DNA of 64,000 nt from Alteromonas sp. LOR (GTDB lineage Bacteria > Pseudomonadota > Gammaproteobacteria > Enterobacterales > Alteromonadaceae). A program made the position numbers and the translations under genes. Position 1 is the first letter of the stretch. Every line of letters starts with the position of its first letter. Shown here in pieces: positions 10,215 through 19,257 of this stretch. The DNA lies in assembly GCF_000753865.1 (NCBI RefSeq), contig NZ_JQFW01000015.1, positions 429,916 to 493,915 on the forward strand. Direction: 5' to 3'. The notes below the pieces were generated by a model. It made no database searches. It was given only the letters and a program-made list of their open reading frames with translations, and had not been told where the DNA came from.

Positions 10215-12482
10215 ATGCGATTAAGTACGGTCTATTTAGCAAGCTTATTATTCACAAGCGCTTCATTTCTCTCATTTTCTATTGATGCTGCCGACTACGT
10301 TGTTTCCTCTCAAGATGAATATAAAAACGTTTCAGGTAATCTAACGCCTGGCGACACTATCATTTTAACGTCTGGTGTCTGGCAAGATTTCGAAATATTG
10401 CTAGAAGGTAAAGGTACGAGCGAGGCGCCAATCACCTTAAAAGCAGAATCAAAAGGTGATGTAGTATTATCGGGCAAGTCAAACTTAAGGTTGGCAGGGG
10501 AGCACCTCGTTGTTTCTGGTCTAGTGTTTAAGAATGGTTACACGCCAACTAGCGCCGTTATTGCATTTCGCAAGAATAAAGAAAGTTACGCCAATCACTC
10601 TCGCGTAACAGATGTTGTTATTGATAACTTTAACAATCCAGACAAGCAAGAATCCGATTATTGGGTTGCTCTTTATGGTAAGCACAACCGCTTCGATCAC
10701 AACCATCTAGAGGGTAAGCGCAACAAAGGCGTGACGGTTGCTGTTCGTCTTAACTCAGAGGCCAGCCAAGAAAACTACCACACCATAGACCACAATTATT
10801 TTGGCTATCGCCCCACGTTCGGTTCAAACGGCGGTGAAACCCTTCGTATTGGAACCAGTCACTTCTCCCTCACCAATTCGTACACGTTGGTAGAGAATAA
10901 TATTTTCGAACAAACTAACGGTGAAGTAGAAATCATCTCTGTTAAATCTGGCAAAAATACGTTGCGCGGAAATGTATTTTTATCGGCTAGAGGCACACTG
11001 ACTCTTCGCCATGGCAATGGCAATATCGTTGAAAATAACGTGTTCCTTGGCAACGAGGTTGCACATACCGGTGGCATCCGCGTTATCAACAAAGATCAGG
11101 TGATCAGAAATAACTACTTAGAAGGCCTTAAAGGCTATCGCTTTGGAAGTGGCTTCACCATCATGAATGGCGTTCCTAACTCTCCCATCAACCGCTATCA
11201 CCAAGTAGAAAACGCAACAATCACAAACAATACGTTCATCAACGTTGACCATATACATCTTGCTGCAGGCAGCGACGCCGAGCGAAGTGCAGCGCCTAAA
11301 TCCACTATTTTCAAAGACAATGTGGTTTATAACCAAAACGACACACAGCCATTTTCTATTTTCGATGATGTTAGCGGTATTTCCTTTCGTGATAATGTCA
11401 CTAACACAGATGCTGCAAGCCCCATTGCGAGCGGGTTTGATAAGCAAAAGATTTCACTAGAAAGAGCGGAAAATGGGCTTTTTTACGCTAAAAGAATAGC
11501 TCAAGGTGTTGATGAGTCTTTATCAGTCATAGACAAGGAAAGTGTAGGAACCTCCTACTATCCTAAAACGGTAGTCTCTGATGATTTCGATACAGGAAAT
11601 ACCATCGCTGTTGAAGCCAGCGCAATGGCGTTAAAAAATGCCATAGCAACAGCACAAAATGGTGATGTGTTAGAGCTTGCTGAGGGAGAGTTTGTTGTAC
11701 CGTCTGTACTCTACATTGATGACGCTATCACTATTAAAGCGCGAAATTTGCATAAAACCACCCTGTATTTTGAGCGCACTGCGCTATTTGAAATTCGTGA
11801 CGGGGGAAGCCTAAAACTAGAAGGCCTGGTTATTTCTGGTGCACAAAGCCCTGATTCCTCTGGCAACAGTGTGGTACGTACAAAGAAATGGGGCATGGTA
11901 AACAATTACCGATTCACACTAGCAAACACCATTGTGAAAGACCTTGATATTAACCACTCGTTCTCATTCTTTACCTCTGGAAAAGGGGCCTTTGCTGATG
12001 CAATAACCCTTTCTAATAATACTTTTACATCGGTTTCAGGAGATATTCTTCGCCTAGATAAAGAAATTGAAGATTATGGTATTTACAACGCTGAATACGT
12101 GACCCTTGCGCAAAATACATTTACAGATATACAAGGTGGCGTACTTAAGCTGTATCGAGGTGGTACTGATGAAAGTACATTTGGCCCGCACTTACTGATG
12201 ACCAACAACGTGCTAAATAATGTGGGTAACGGTAAGCGCAACAAAAAAGGGGCTAGCGTGTTCTTACACGGTGTGCAGGTGACTGATGTAAAGAGTAATG
12301 AGTTTATTCAGTCAGCACCTCTTATCATTGACCACACGGTTGGCGAGCCTATCACTTCTGTAATCGATAATACGTTTACGGCCACACCCACAATACAAAT
12401 CCAAGAACTTCATGCCGAAGGACCACATACCGCAATACTAAAAAATAATATTGTTGCGGGAAAGGAAGCGAGTAACCTATGA
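10215..12482 (+). CDS. PL6 family alginate lyase (poly-mannuronate/alginate lyase)
   Basis: A 755-residue polysaccharide lyase built as two right-handed beta-helices, with a signal peptide ending around DAA (residue 26). The N-terminal helix carries the family's active site. NGGE at 205-208, E237, E239, K244 (in GEVEIISVKS), R265 and H266 (in LTLRHG) keep the same spacing as the calcium ligands and the Lys/Arg catalytic pair reported for Glaciecola AlyGC. The second helix (about 450-755) corresponds to the accessory domain of two-domain PL6 enzymes. It cleaves alginate by beta-elimination, leaving 4,5-unsaturated ends; PL6 members range from M- to G-preferring, so specificity is open. Its TGA stop overlaps the PL17 ATG (ATGA), implying translational coupling. 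No lipobox is seen, so the product is probably periplasmic. Confidence 0.93.
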   Translation: MRLSTVYLASLLFTSASFLSFSIDAADYVVSSQDEYKNVSGNLTPGDTIILTSGVWQDFEILLEGKGTSEAPITLKAESKGDVVLSGKSNLRLAGEHLVVSGLVFKNGYTPTSAVIAFRKNKESYANHSRVTDVVIDNFNNPDKQESDYWVALYGKHNRFDHNHLEGKRNKGVTVAVRLNSEASQENYHTIDHNYFGYRPTFGSNGGETLRIGTSHFSLTNSYTLVENNIFEQTNGEVEIISVKSGKNTLRGNVFLSARGTLTLRHGNGNIVENNVFLGNEVAHTGGIRVINKDQVIRNNYLEGLKGYRFGSGFTIMNGVPNSPINRYHQVENATITNNTFINVDHIHLAAGSDAERSAAPKSTIFKDNVVYNQNDTQPFSIFDDVSGISFRDNVTNTDAASPIASGFDKQKISLERAENGLFYAKRIAQGVDESLSVIDKESVGTSYYPKTVVSDDFDTGNTIAVEASAMALKNAIATAQNGDVLELAEGEFVVPSVLYIDDAITIKARNLHKTTLYFERTALFEIRDGGSLKLEGLVISGAQSPDSSGNSVVRTKKWGMVNNYRFTLANTIVKDLDINHSFSFFTSGKGAFADAITLSNNTFTSVSGDILRLDKEIEDYGIYNAEYVTLAQNTFTDIQGGVLKLYRGGTDESTFGPHLLMTNNVLNNVGNGKRNKKGASVFLHGVQVTDVKSNEFIQSAPLIIDHTVGEPITSVIDNTFTATPTIQIQELHAEGPHTAILKNNIVAGKEASNL

Positions 12483-14677
12483 AAAAGCTAGCAATTATAT
12501 CGTGCGCCACAGCAGTGTTGTTATTTGCCGCGTCATCGCTGTCATTCCAGTCGCAGGCTGCCCATCCCAACTTAGTAATTACTGAAAGTGATGTGGTTGA
12601 CATGAGAGCCGCCGTGAAGGAAGGAGGTCGCTTTTCAAATGCCTATCATGCACTTAAGGCAAACATCGACTTTTACATGACGCAGCCAAATGTTGTACCT
12701 GTGCCAAAAGATGGAGGCGGCGGTTACACCCACGAACGTCATAAGAAAAACTATCAGCTTATGTACAACGCTGGCGTGCTGTATCAAATCAGCCAAAATG
12801 AAGCTTACGCCAACTACGTTAAAGATTTACTGCTCGATTACGCTGCACTGTACCCTACACTTGATGTGCACCCAAAACGAAAAGTAAAGTCGCAAAACCC
12901 TGGAAAGCTATTTTGGCAGAGCCTAAATGAAGCCGTTTGGCTAGTGAATACTATTCAAGCCTACGATTTGGTTTATACGGCGCTAAGTGATGGTGAACGA
13001 GCAACTATAGAAAACAAGCTGTTAAAGCCAGTTGCACTATTTCTCTCTGAAGGCCAGCCCTCTACGTTTAACAAAGTGCACAATCACGGCACTTGGGCTA
13101 CCGCTGGTGTAGGTATGGCCGGATACGTGATGGGCGAACCAGAATGGGTAGAGAAGGCGTTATACGACCTTAAAAAGTCGGGTAAAGGCGGGTTCCTGCG
13201 TCAGCTTGATACACTGTTCTCACCTCAGGGCTACTATAACGAAGGCCCTTATTACCAGCGCTATGCACTCATGCCCTTTGTTACTTTTGCCAAAGCGATT
13301 GAAAACAATCAACCTGAGAGAGACGTGTTCGACTATCGTGATGGGGTTTTACTTAAAGCCATTGATACCACCATACAGCTTAGCTATAACGGTTTATTCT
13401 TCCCCATCAACGATGCTATCAAAAGCAAGGGGATCGATACTATCGAACTGGTTTATGGTGTTGCGGTAGCGTACGGGCGAACAGGTGATACAGCCTATTT
13501 AGACATTGCTGATAAGCAAGACCAAATTGTATTAACTGGCGACGGTGTAAAGGTAGCAAAAGCGTTAGACGATGGTTTAACTACACCTTATAGCTTCCGC
13601 TCAGTCGCATTTGGCGATGGCAAAGATGGCGATGAAGGCGCTTTGGTCGTCATGCGCAGCGAGAAAAATGGTGATTCTGCAGTACTGTTTAAACCCGCTG
13701 CTCAAGGGTTAGGCCACGGCCATTTCGATAAACTCACATGGCAGTTCTATGATGCAGGTGAAGAAATCGTATCTGATTATGGCGCTGCTCGCTTTTTAAA
13801 TGTGGAAGCAAAGTTTGGTGGTCGTTATCTGCCGGAAAACAACAGCTATGCTAAACAAACCGTTGCGCATAACACGATAGTGGTGGATGAAAAAAGTCAT
13901 TTCAATGGTAACGTCAAAGTAGGCAATCGCAATGCACCAACCTTAAATTTCTTTGAAAGTAATGCCTTTGGAACGATAGCCAATGGAGAGATTGAAACGG
14001 CCTATGATGATGTGTCGCTAGAAAGAACGTTGGCGCTAATTGACCTTCCAAAAATAGACAAAACGGTAGCGCTGGATATTTTCGACGTGACCTCATCAAG
14101 TAAGCATCAGTTCGACCTTCCGCTTCATTACAAAGGGCATCTAATTGATACCAGCTTTCCAATGACGGCTAACACATCTTCACTTCCAGCTTTAGGCAAG
14201 GACAACGGTTATCAGCAACTTTGGCTTAAGGCTCAGGGAACGGTTGAAGACACCTTATCAAGAGTGACCTGGCTTAATGAAAATGGACACTTCTATTCTC
14301 AACTAAGCTTAGTGACTTCTCCAGAAACCTTTTTATTCACGCAGCTTGGTGCTGGCGACCCTAATTTTAACCTTCGAAATGAAAATGGATTTATTCGCAG
14401 AGTAGAGGGTGTTTCATCTCACCAGTTTGTGTCTGTGCTTGAGCCTCATGGGAGCTACAACCCAAGCAAGGAGTTTACGCTTAATGCATCAAGCTCAATA
14501 ACGGCGCTTTCAATGGATGAAGAGTCTGGGATTGTGCTGGTTACACTAACTGCCGCCGAGCATACGTTTCTGATTGCGATAGACAAGCGAAGCGCCGCTG
14601 CAGATGAATCAAATTCTTTCACTTTTAACAAAACTTCATATTCTCTTGATGGCCGATTTGCCGTTTATGAGCTGTAA
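12479..14677 (+). CDS. PL17 family oligoalginate lyase
   Basis: A 732-residue exolytic lyase that releases unsaturated uronate monomers from alginate oligomers. It has a signal peptide (to about SQA, residue 27), an alpha/alpha-barrel (about 30-360) and a C-terminal beta-sandwich of heparinase II/III type. Residues matching the characterised Saccharophagus Alg17c include N202-H203 in KVHNHGTW, Y259 in EGPYYQRY and Y450 in FGGRY. Histidines and an aspartate in LGHGHFDKL, VSDYGAAR and VAHNTIVVD fit the metal site of the second domain. It starts inside the last codons of the PL6 gene, so the two are made together. PL6 supplies oligomers and PL17 trims them, probably in the periplasm. Confidence 0.94.
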   Translation: MKKLAIISCATAVLLFAASSLSFQSQAAHPNLVITESDVVDMRAAVKEGGRFSNAYHALKANIDFYMTQPNVVPVPKDGGGGYTHERHKKNYQLMYNAGVLYQISQNEAYANYVKDLLLDYAALYPTLDVHPKRKVKSQNPGKLFWQSLNEAVWLVNTIQAYDLVYTALSDGERATIENKLLKPVALFLSEGQPSTFNKVHNHGTWATAGVGMAGYVMGEPEWVEKALYDLKKSGKGGFLRQLDTLFSPQGYYNEGPYYQRYALMPFVTFAKAIENNQPERDVFDYRDGVLLKAIDTTIQLSYNGLFFPINDAIKSKGIDTIELVYGVAVAYGRTGDTAYLDIADKQDQIVLTGDGVKVAKALDDGLTTPYSFRSVAFGDGKDGDEGALVVMRSEKNGDSAVLFKPAAQGLGHGHFDKLTWQFYDAGEEIVSDYGAARFLNVEAKFGGRYLPENNSYAKQTVAHNTIVVDEKSHFNGNVKVGNRNAPTLNFFESNAFGTIANGEIETAYDDVSLERTLALIDLPKIDKTVALDIFDVTSSSKHQFDLPLHYKGHLIDTSFPMTANTSSLPALGKDNGYQQLWLKAQGTVEDTLSRVTWLNENGHFYSQLSLVTSPETFLFTQLGAGDPNFNLRNENGFIRRVEGVSSHQFVSVLEPHGSYNPSKEFTLNASSSITALSMDEESGIVLVTLTAAEHTFLIAIDKRSAAADESNSFTFNKTSYSLDGRFAVYEL

Positions 14678-14697
14678 CACGATTAGGAATAGATATT

Positions 14698-15042
14698 ATG
14701 AATAAGCAAAGCGAACACTTTTTATTCGGCAATGAGACACCTACTGAAGACTTAGGTAATGGTCTAAAGCGCCAAATGCTAGGATTCAACCACGAGCTGA
14801 TGGCAGTTAAAGTGTTTTTTGATAAAGGCGCTGAGGGTTATACCCATAAACATCGTCACTCACAGGTGACCTATGTTGAGTCAGGTGAGTTCCATTTCAG
14901 CATTGGCGGTGAGATGAAAATTCTCAAAGCGGGTGATAGCTGTTTAATTCCTCCCCATGTGGAGCACGGTGCAGTATGCCCAACAGGTGGTGTGTTAATT
15001 GATACATTTAGTCCTGCACGCGAAGACTTTGTAGGGGAATAG
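14698..15042 (+). CDS. kdgF: KdgF-type cupin, unsaturated uronate linearisation
   Basis: A 114-residue single-domain cupin. The metal-binding cupin box reads H50-x-H52 with Q56 (THKHRHSQVTYVESGEF), and the second box contributes H90 in IPPHVEHG. KdgF proteins open the cyclic 4,5-unsaturated monouronates made by lyases into the linear ketonised form (DEH), which otherwise forms slowly on its own. The gene lies 20 bases after the PL17 stop and 2 bases before the MFS start, exactly between monomer production and transport. No signal peptide is present, so it should act in the cytoplasm, which implies that the cyclic monomer is imported. AGGAAT precedes the ATG. Confidence 0.87.
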   Translation: MNKQSEHFLFGNETPTEDLGNGLKRQMLGFNHELMAVKVFFDKGAEGYTHKHRHSQVTYVESGEFHFSIGGEMKILKAGDSCLIPPHVEHGAVCPTGGVLIDTFSPAREDFVGE

Positions 15043-15044
15043 CC

Positions 15045-16346
15045 ATGAAAGTAAACGGCTTACGCTGGTGGGTAATAGCGCTTATAGCGCTTGCTACCAT
15101 CATTAATTATATCGACCGTCAGGCGCTGAGTGTGCTGTGGCCGGATATTGTTGAAGACTTGTTCCCAGATAAAAATGCACTGGAACGAAAACAAATCTAC
15201 GCCAATATTTCCATTGTGTTTGTGTTCGCTTACGCCTTTGGTCAAGCCATTTTTGGCAAGGTGTTTGACTGGGTAGGTACTCGACTAGGCTTCGTTCTGT
15301 CCATTGGTGTGTGGTCACTGGCTACCGTGTTACATGCCTTTGCACAAGGTGTACTTAGCTTTAGTTTCTTCCGCGCTATCCTTGGTATTGCCGAAGCGGG
15401 TAACTGGCCCGGAGCTGCGAAGGGTAATGCTGAGTGGTTTCCCACCAAAGAGCGTGCACTGGCACAGGGTATTTTCAATTCAGGTGCCGCTATCGGTGGC
15501 ATAATTGCTATTCCTGCTATAGCGCTACTTACCATCTACTTTAATTGGCAAATGGTGTTTGTGATTGTAGGTGCAATTGGTTTCCTATGGTTGGTTCCAT
15601 GGCTTATTTTGGTGAAGTCGCCGCCAGGCAGTCACCCTTGGATAACGGAAGAAGAAAAGCAGTATATTCTTACCGGCCAGCGCGCAGAAGATAAAGACGA
15701 GCATGGAAATGCGTGTGAAGAGTACAACCCATCTACCGCTGAGTTATTAGGCCATAAAGAAAGCTGGGGCGTTATTATTGCGTCAGCTGCCATTGACCCT
15801 ATTTGGTGGTTATTTGTGTTCTGGATCCCTATCTATCTTAACGAAGTGTACGGTATGGACGTACAGTCTATAGGCCTTTACGGTTGGGTGCCTTATGTTG
15901 GCGCCATGTTCGGAGCTTGGTTTGGTGGTCTGCTTGCGCAAAATAGATTGAAAGCAGGTTGGAACATCAATAAAACGAGAAAGCTCACTATCACGTTAGG
16001 CTGTCTTATCATGCTACCTGCCTTACTGGCGATGGCAAATCCTGGCGCTCCCGTCATTGCGGTATTGATCATGGCCGTGATTTTGTTTGGATTTCAAACC
16101 GCAATCGGAAACGTTCAAACACTACCTAGCGATCTACTTGGAAGAAAAGCGGTGGGTACGTTATCTGGATTTTCTGGTATGGCCGCAAAGCTCGGTGCCG
16201 TGGGACTCACATCGTTGGTGCCTTTCTTGACCGCTGATGGCAATTACACCCCTGCTTTTGTTATTGGTGCTTCTTTAGCCATTATTGCTATGGCTGCTGT
16301 GTGGTTCCTTATCCCTAAAGTTGAGCCGTTAAAAAGGTTGAAATAA
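15045..16346 (+). CDS. MFS transporter, ACS family, probable unsaturated uronate/DEH importer
   Basis: A 433-residue major facilitator protein with about 12 membrane segments. The first (residues 7-25) runs into NYIDRQALSV, the signature of the anion:cation symporter family that includes hexuronate transporters (ExuT). The family loop-2 region FGKVFDWVGTRLGF and the segment RAILGIAEAGNWPGAAK follow. It probably imports the monouronate product of PL17 across the inner membrane with protons. The start is 2 bases after the kdgF stop, with AGGGGAA as ribosome-binding site. Other alginolytic bacteria use sodium-solute symporters or ABC systems for this step. The exact substrate (cyclic monomer or DEH) cannot be read from the sequence. 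Confidence 0.87.
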   Translation: MKVNGLRWWVIALIALATIINYIDRQALSVLWPDIVEDLFPDKNALERKQIYANISIVFVFAYAFGQAIFGKVFDWVGTRLGFVLSIGVWSLATVLHAFAQGVLSFSFFRAILGIAEAGNWPGAAKGNAEWFPTKERALAQGIFNSGAAIGGIIAIPAIALLTIYFNWQMVFVIVGAIGFLWLVPWLILVKSPPGSHPWITEEEKQYILTGQRAEDKDEHGNACEEYNPSTAELLGHKESWGVIIASAAIDPIWWLFVFWIPIYLNEVYGMDVQSIGLYGWVPYVGAMFGAWFGGLLAQNRLKAGWNINKTRKLTITLGCLIMLPALLAMANPGAPVIAVLIMAVILFGFQTAIGNVQTLPSDLLGRKAVGTLSGFSGMAAKLGAVGLTSLVPFLTADGNYTPAFVIGASLAIIAMAAVWFLIPKVEPLKRLK

Positions 16347-16413
16347 CGCTAGCAGTGCCCCGTTCAACAGCGGGGCGGGCAGCTGACCTCACAACGTAAA
16401 TTGAGTGCAAATA

Positions 16414-17334
16414 ATGAAAAAAATCTGCTTTATGGGTGAGTGCATGGTTGAACTGCGCCCAGTCGAGCCTCAAAAGCTGAATCAGTCATTTGCTGGTGAT
16501 GTTTATAACTCCGCGGTGTACTTAACACGTTGTTTTAACGATGTTAGCGCGTCCATGTTAACCGCTGTTGGAAGCGACAGACTAAGCAACGAGATGATAG
16601 CTCGATTCAAGCAAGACGACCTTGATACATCGTATGTGTTTCAACATGAAACTCGCTCCACGGGGCTTTACTTAATTGAAACTGACGAAACAGGCGAACG
16701 CAGCTTCACCTATTGGCGCAGTGAGTCTGCCGCGAAACAAATAATATCGTTTATTACACAAGCGCAAATAGATTCGCTTAGTGACCTAGACCAATTTGTG
16801 TTCTCAGGTATATCTATAGCAATTATTGAAGCTGGCGATAGAGAAGCGTTTTGGCAGTTCCTCAATACACTGAAATCAAAAGGGGTTCAAATTGTTTTTG
16901 ACCCTAATTACCGCGCTCGGTTGTGGAAAAACGAGTCTGAGGCAGTGATTAATTTCGACCACGCCTTTGAACTCTGTGACGTCACACTTGCTGGGGTAGA
17001 AGACTTAACTTCTCTTTATGGTGTTCACACCTCTGAAGAGGTGCTGAGCCTGTGTCAAAAGCACGATATCGACGAAATCATTGTAAAAGATGGACCTTCC
17101 TCAGTTATTTCGTGTTTCGACAACGAATGTTTAGAGCACGCAATCACTCCCGTCACCAACGTTGTTGATACCACATCAGCAGGTGATGCCTTTAATGGCG
17201 TGTATTTGGGCGCAAGGCTTTCGGGTAGCACTATCAGTGAGGCGATTTCACTTGCCGCTAAAGCAGCTGGAATAGTTATTCAACATCCAGGAGCTATTGT
17301 TCCGAAGGGGCTGGTAGAGAAGGTCATTAGTTGA
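16414..17334 (+). CDS. kdgK: 2-keto-3-deoxygluconate kinase
   Basis: A PfkB-family sugar kinase of 306 residues that phosphorylates KDG to KDPG with ATP. It has the N-terminal MGECMVELRP and AGDVYNSAVYL substrate-binding blocks, FDPNYRARLW in the middle, and the C-terminal PfkB signature DTTSAGDAFNG (about 252-262), whose second aspartate is the catalytic base. I chose ATG at 16414 because it has a GAG eight bases upstream; an in-frame GTG at 16405 would add three residues. It lies 67 bases after the MFS gene, and the gap contains a GC-rich hairpin (16356-16375) without a T-tract, which may lower read-through or stabilise the upstream message. Confidence 0.94.
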   Translation: MKKICFMGECMVELRPVEPQKLNQSFAGDVYNSAVYLTRCFNDVSASMLTAVGSDRLSNEMIARFKQDDLDTSYVFQHETRSTGLYLIETDETGERSFTYWRSESAAKQIISFITQAQIDSLSDLDQFVFSGISIAIIEAGDREAFWQFLNTLKSKGVQIVFDPNYRARLWKNESEAVINFDHAFELCDVTLAGVEDLTSLYGVHTSEEVLSLCQKHDIDEIIVKDGPSSVISCFDNECLEHAITPVTNVVDTTSAGDAFNGVYLGARLSGSTISEAISLAAKAAGIVIQHPGAIVPKGLVEKVIS

Positions 17335-17551
17335 GCAGGTCATTAATAGATAAAGTTGTCACAAGCTAGAAAATAGCAGCCGATGGTACAGACACGCTAT
17401 CCACATGCTTTCCTAGCGCCTCAAAAGAGACGAAAGAAGGCGCGCACGAAATGACAAGTAAACGCGCAATTACACAATAGATACTGCACTTACGCACTTA
17501 TGAACTGACCTCGGGGCTTTTGCCACGACAAAACAATATGGAGATTTTCAA

Positions 17552-18172
17552 ATGACCCGTTTTTCTGAATTAATGTCGGGACAGACTCTACTGCCCATTA
17601 TCCAAGCCAATTCGAGTGAAGAAGGTGTGAACATCGCCAAAGCGATGGCTGAGGCTGGTCTTAATTTAGTAGAAGTGGTTCTTCGTACTGAGGCATCACT
17701 TGATGCATTAACCGCTATCAAAAAAGAAGTCCCTTCACTATGCGTTGGCGCAGGGACAGTGATTAATAAAGATATTTTGAAGAAGGCCATTGATGCCGGC
17801 TCTGACTTTATTGTTACACCTGCGGTATCAAGAGGGCTTTTAACTGACCTTTCATCTTGCGGATTACCCGTGCTTCCAGGTGTGTCCAACACCGGCGATA
17901 TATTACTTGCGCTAGAAGCGGGCTTTGAAGAGCAAAAACTTTTTCCTGCGTCACTTTCCGGTGGGGCACCTTTTTTGAGTGCAGTCTCCTCGGTATTTAA
18001 ATCGGTTTCTTTCTGTCCGACTGGTGGCGTAAATCAGAATAATCAAGCTGACTATCTCTCCCTGCCCAATGTTTTTGCCGTAGGTGGTACATGGGTAGCC
18101 AAGAAAGAATGGGTTGCAGAAGGTAACTGGCAAGCGGTTACTGACGCGTGTCGAGAAGCAATAAAAGGCTAA
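17552..18172 (+). CDS. eda: KDPG aldolase
   Basis: A 206-residue class I aldolase that splits 2-keto-3-deoxy-6-phosphogluconate into pyruvate and glyceraldehyde-3-phosphate. E41 in VEVVLRTE, GAGTV, and the Schiff-base lysine K129 in EEQKLFPAS are all in place, as is the phosphate-binding PTGGVN. The gene starts 217 bases after kdgK, behind a GGAG at about 17539, so it may have its own promoter in that gap, although no clear -10/-35 pair stands out. The fba start follows after only 5 bases, which ties the end product glyceraldehyde-3-phosphate directly to the next enzyme made. Confidence 0.95.
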   Translation: MTRFSELMSGQTLLPIIQANSSEEGVNIAKAMAEAGLNLVEVVLRTEASLDALTAIKKEVPSLCVGAGTVINKDILKKAIDAGSDFIVTPAVSRGLLTDLSSCGLPVLPGVSNTGDILLALEAGFEEQKLFPASLSGGAPFLSAVSSVFKSVSFCPTGGVNQNNQADYLSLPNVFAVGGTWVAKKEWVAEGNWQAVTDACREAIKG

Positions 18173-18177
18173 TTAAT

Positions 18178-19257
18178 ATGGATAGTATAAGGTCTACCAT
18201 TAAACCCGGTGTGGCGCTTGGTGAAGAAGTGTCATCGCTGTACGCCCATGCACGGCATAACGAATATGCTTTTCCTGCGGTAAATGTTATTGGCACGCAG
18301 TCAATTAACGCAACGCTAGAAGCGGCTAAGAGTGTCAACTCTCCCGTTATTATTCAACTTTCACATGGCGGAGCGCAGTTTTTCTGCGGTAAAGGCTTGT
18401 CACTTCCGGCAGATGAGAGAGCCGTTATCGGTGCGGTGGCTGCAGCTAACTATGTGCACCACGTCGCCGAAAAATATGATGTGGCAGTGATGCTTCATAC
18501 CGATCACGCAGCAAAAAAGTTGCTCCCTTGGATTGATGGTCTTCTCGATGAAGGAGAGAAGCACTATGCGCAAACTGGAAAGCCTTTATTTAGTTCGCAC
18601 ATGATAGACCTTTCAGAAGAATCTTTAGAAGAGAATATCGAAATTTGCGCTAAGTATCTCTCGAGGATGGCAAAGATTGGGATGACCCTTGAGATAGAGC
18701 TTGGCTGCACAGGTGGCGAGGAAGATGGTGTTGATAATAGCGATATGGACAATGCCATGCTGTACACCCAACCTGAAGATGTTGCCTACGCTTATAAAGA
18801 GTTAAGCAAAATCAGCGACAACTTTATCATTGCGGCCTCATTTGGAAATGTTCACGGCGTTTATAAGCCTGGAAATGTGGTTCTGACCCCACAAATTCTT
18901 AAAGATTCCCAGCACTATGTTTCGCAACAGTTTTCGCTCCCTGAAAACAGTCTGAATTTTGTCTTTCATGGCGGTAGTGGTTCAGAGCCTGAGAAAATCA
19001 AAGAATCGTTGGGGTATGGTGTAGTAAAAATGAACATCGATACCGATACCCAGTGGGCAACGTGGGAAGGCGTGCTTGATTACTACAACGATAAATCTGG
19101 CTACTTACAAGGGCAAATTGGCAACCCTGATGGCGACGATAAGCCTAATAAGAAGTTTTACGACCCCCGTGTGTGGTTGCGACATGCAGAAACCAACATG
19201 GCCAAAAGACTTGAGCAGTGTTTTGCTGATTTAAATTGTATAGGGCGCTACAAATAA
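18178..19257 (+). CDS. fba: class II fructose-bisphosphate aldolase
   Basis: A 359-residue class IIA aldolase of the Escherichia coli FbaA type. It joins dihydroxyacetone phosphate and glyceraldehyde-3-phosphate in the gluconeogenic direction, or the reverse. The N-terminus KPGVALGEEV and FPAVNVIGTQSINA match that type. The catalytic aspartate and zinc histidines lie in HTDHAAKK (107-114), with further ligands in ELGCTGGEEDGVDN and FHGGSGS. I start it at ATG 18178, five bases after the eda stop with AAAAGG upstream; the longer frame from 18148 would overlap eda. Its position between eda and fbp is unusual for a housekeeping aldolase and suggests a dedicated copy for growth on alginate. Confidence 0.94.
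   Translation: MDSIRSTIKPGVALGEEVSSLYAHARHNEYAFPAVNVIGTQSINATLEAAKSVNSPVIIQLSHGGAQFFCGKGLSLPADERAVIGAVAAANYVHHVAEKYDVAVMLHTDHAAKKLLPWIDGLLDEGEKHYAQTGKPLFSSHMIDLSEESLEENIEICAKYLSRMAKIGMTLEIELGCTGGEEDGVDNSDMDNAMLYTQPEDVAYAYKELSKISDNFIIAASFGNVHGVYKPGNVVLTPQILKDSQHYVSQQFSLPENSLNFVFHGGSGSEPEKIKESLGYGVVKMNIDTDTQWATWEGVLDYYNDKSGYLQGQIGNPDGDDKPNKKFYDPRVWLRHAETNMAKRLEQCFADLNCIGRYK

Noticed and set aside
16356..16375. GCCCCG/CGGGGC hairpin between the MFS gene and kdgK as a terminator
   Set aside because: There is no T-tract and the genes on both sides belong to the same pathway; at most it modulates read-through.
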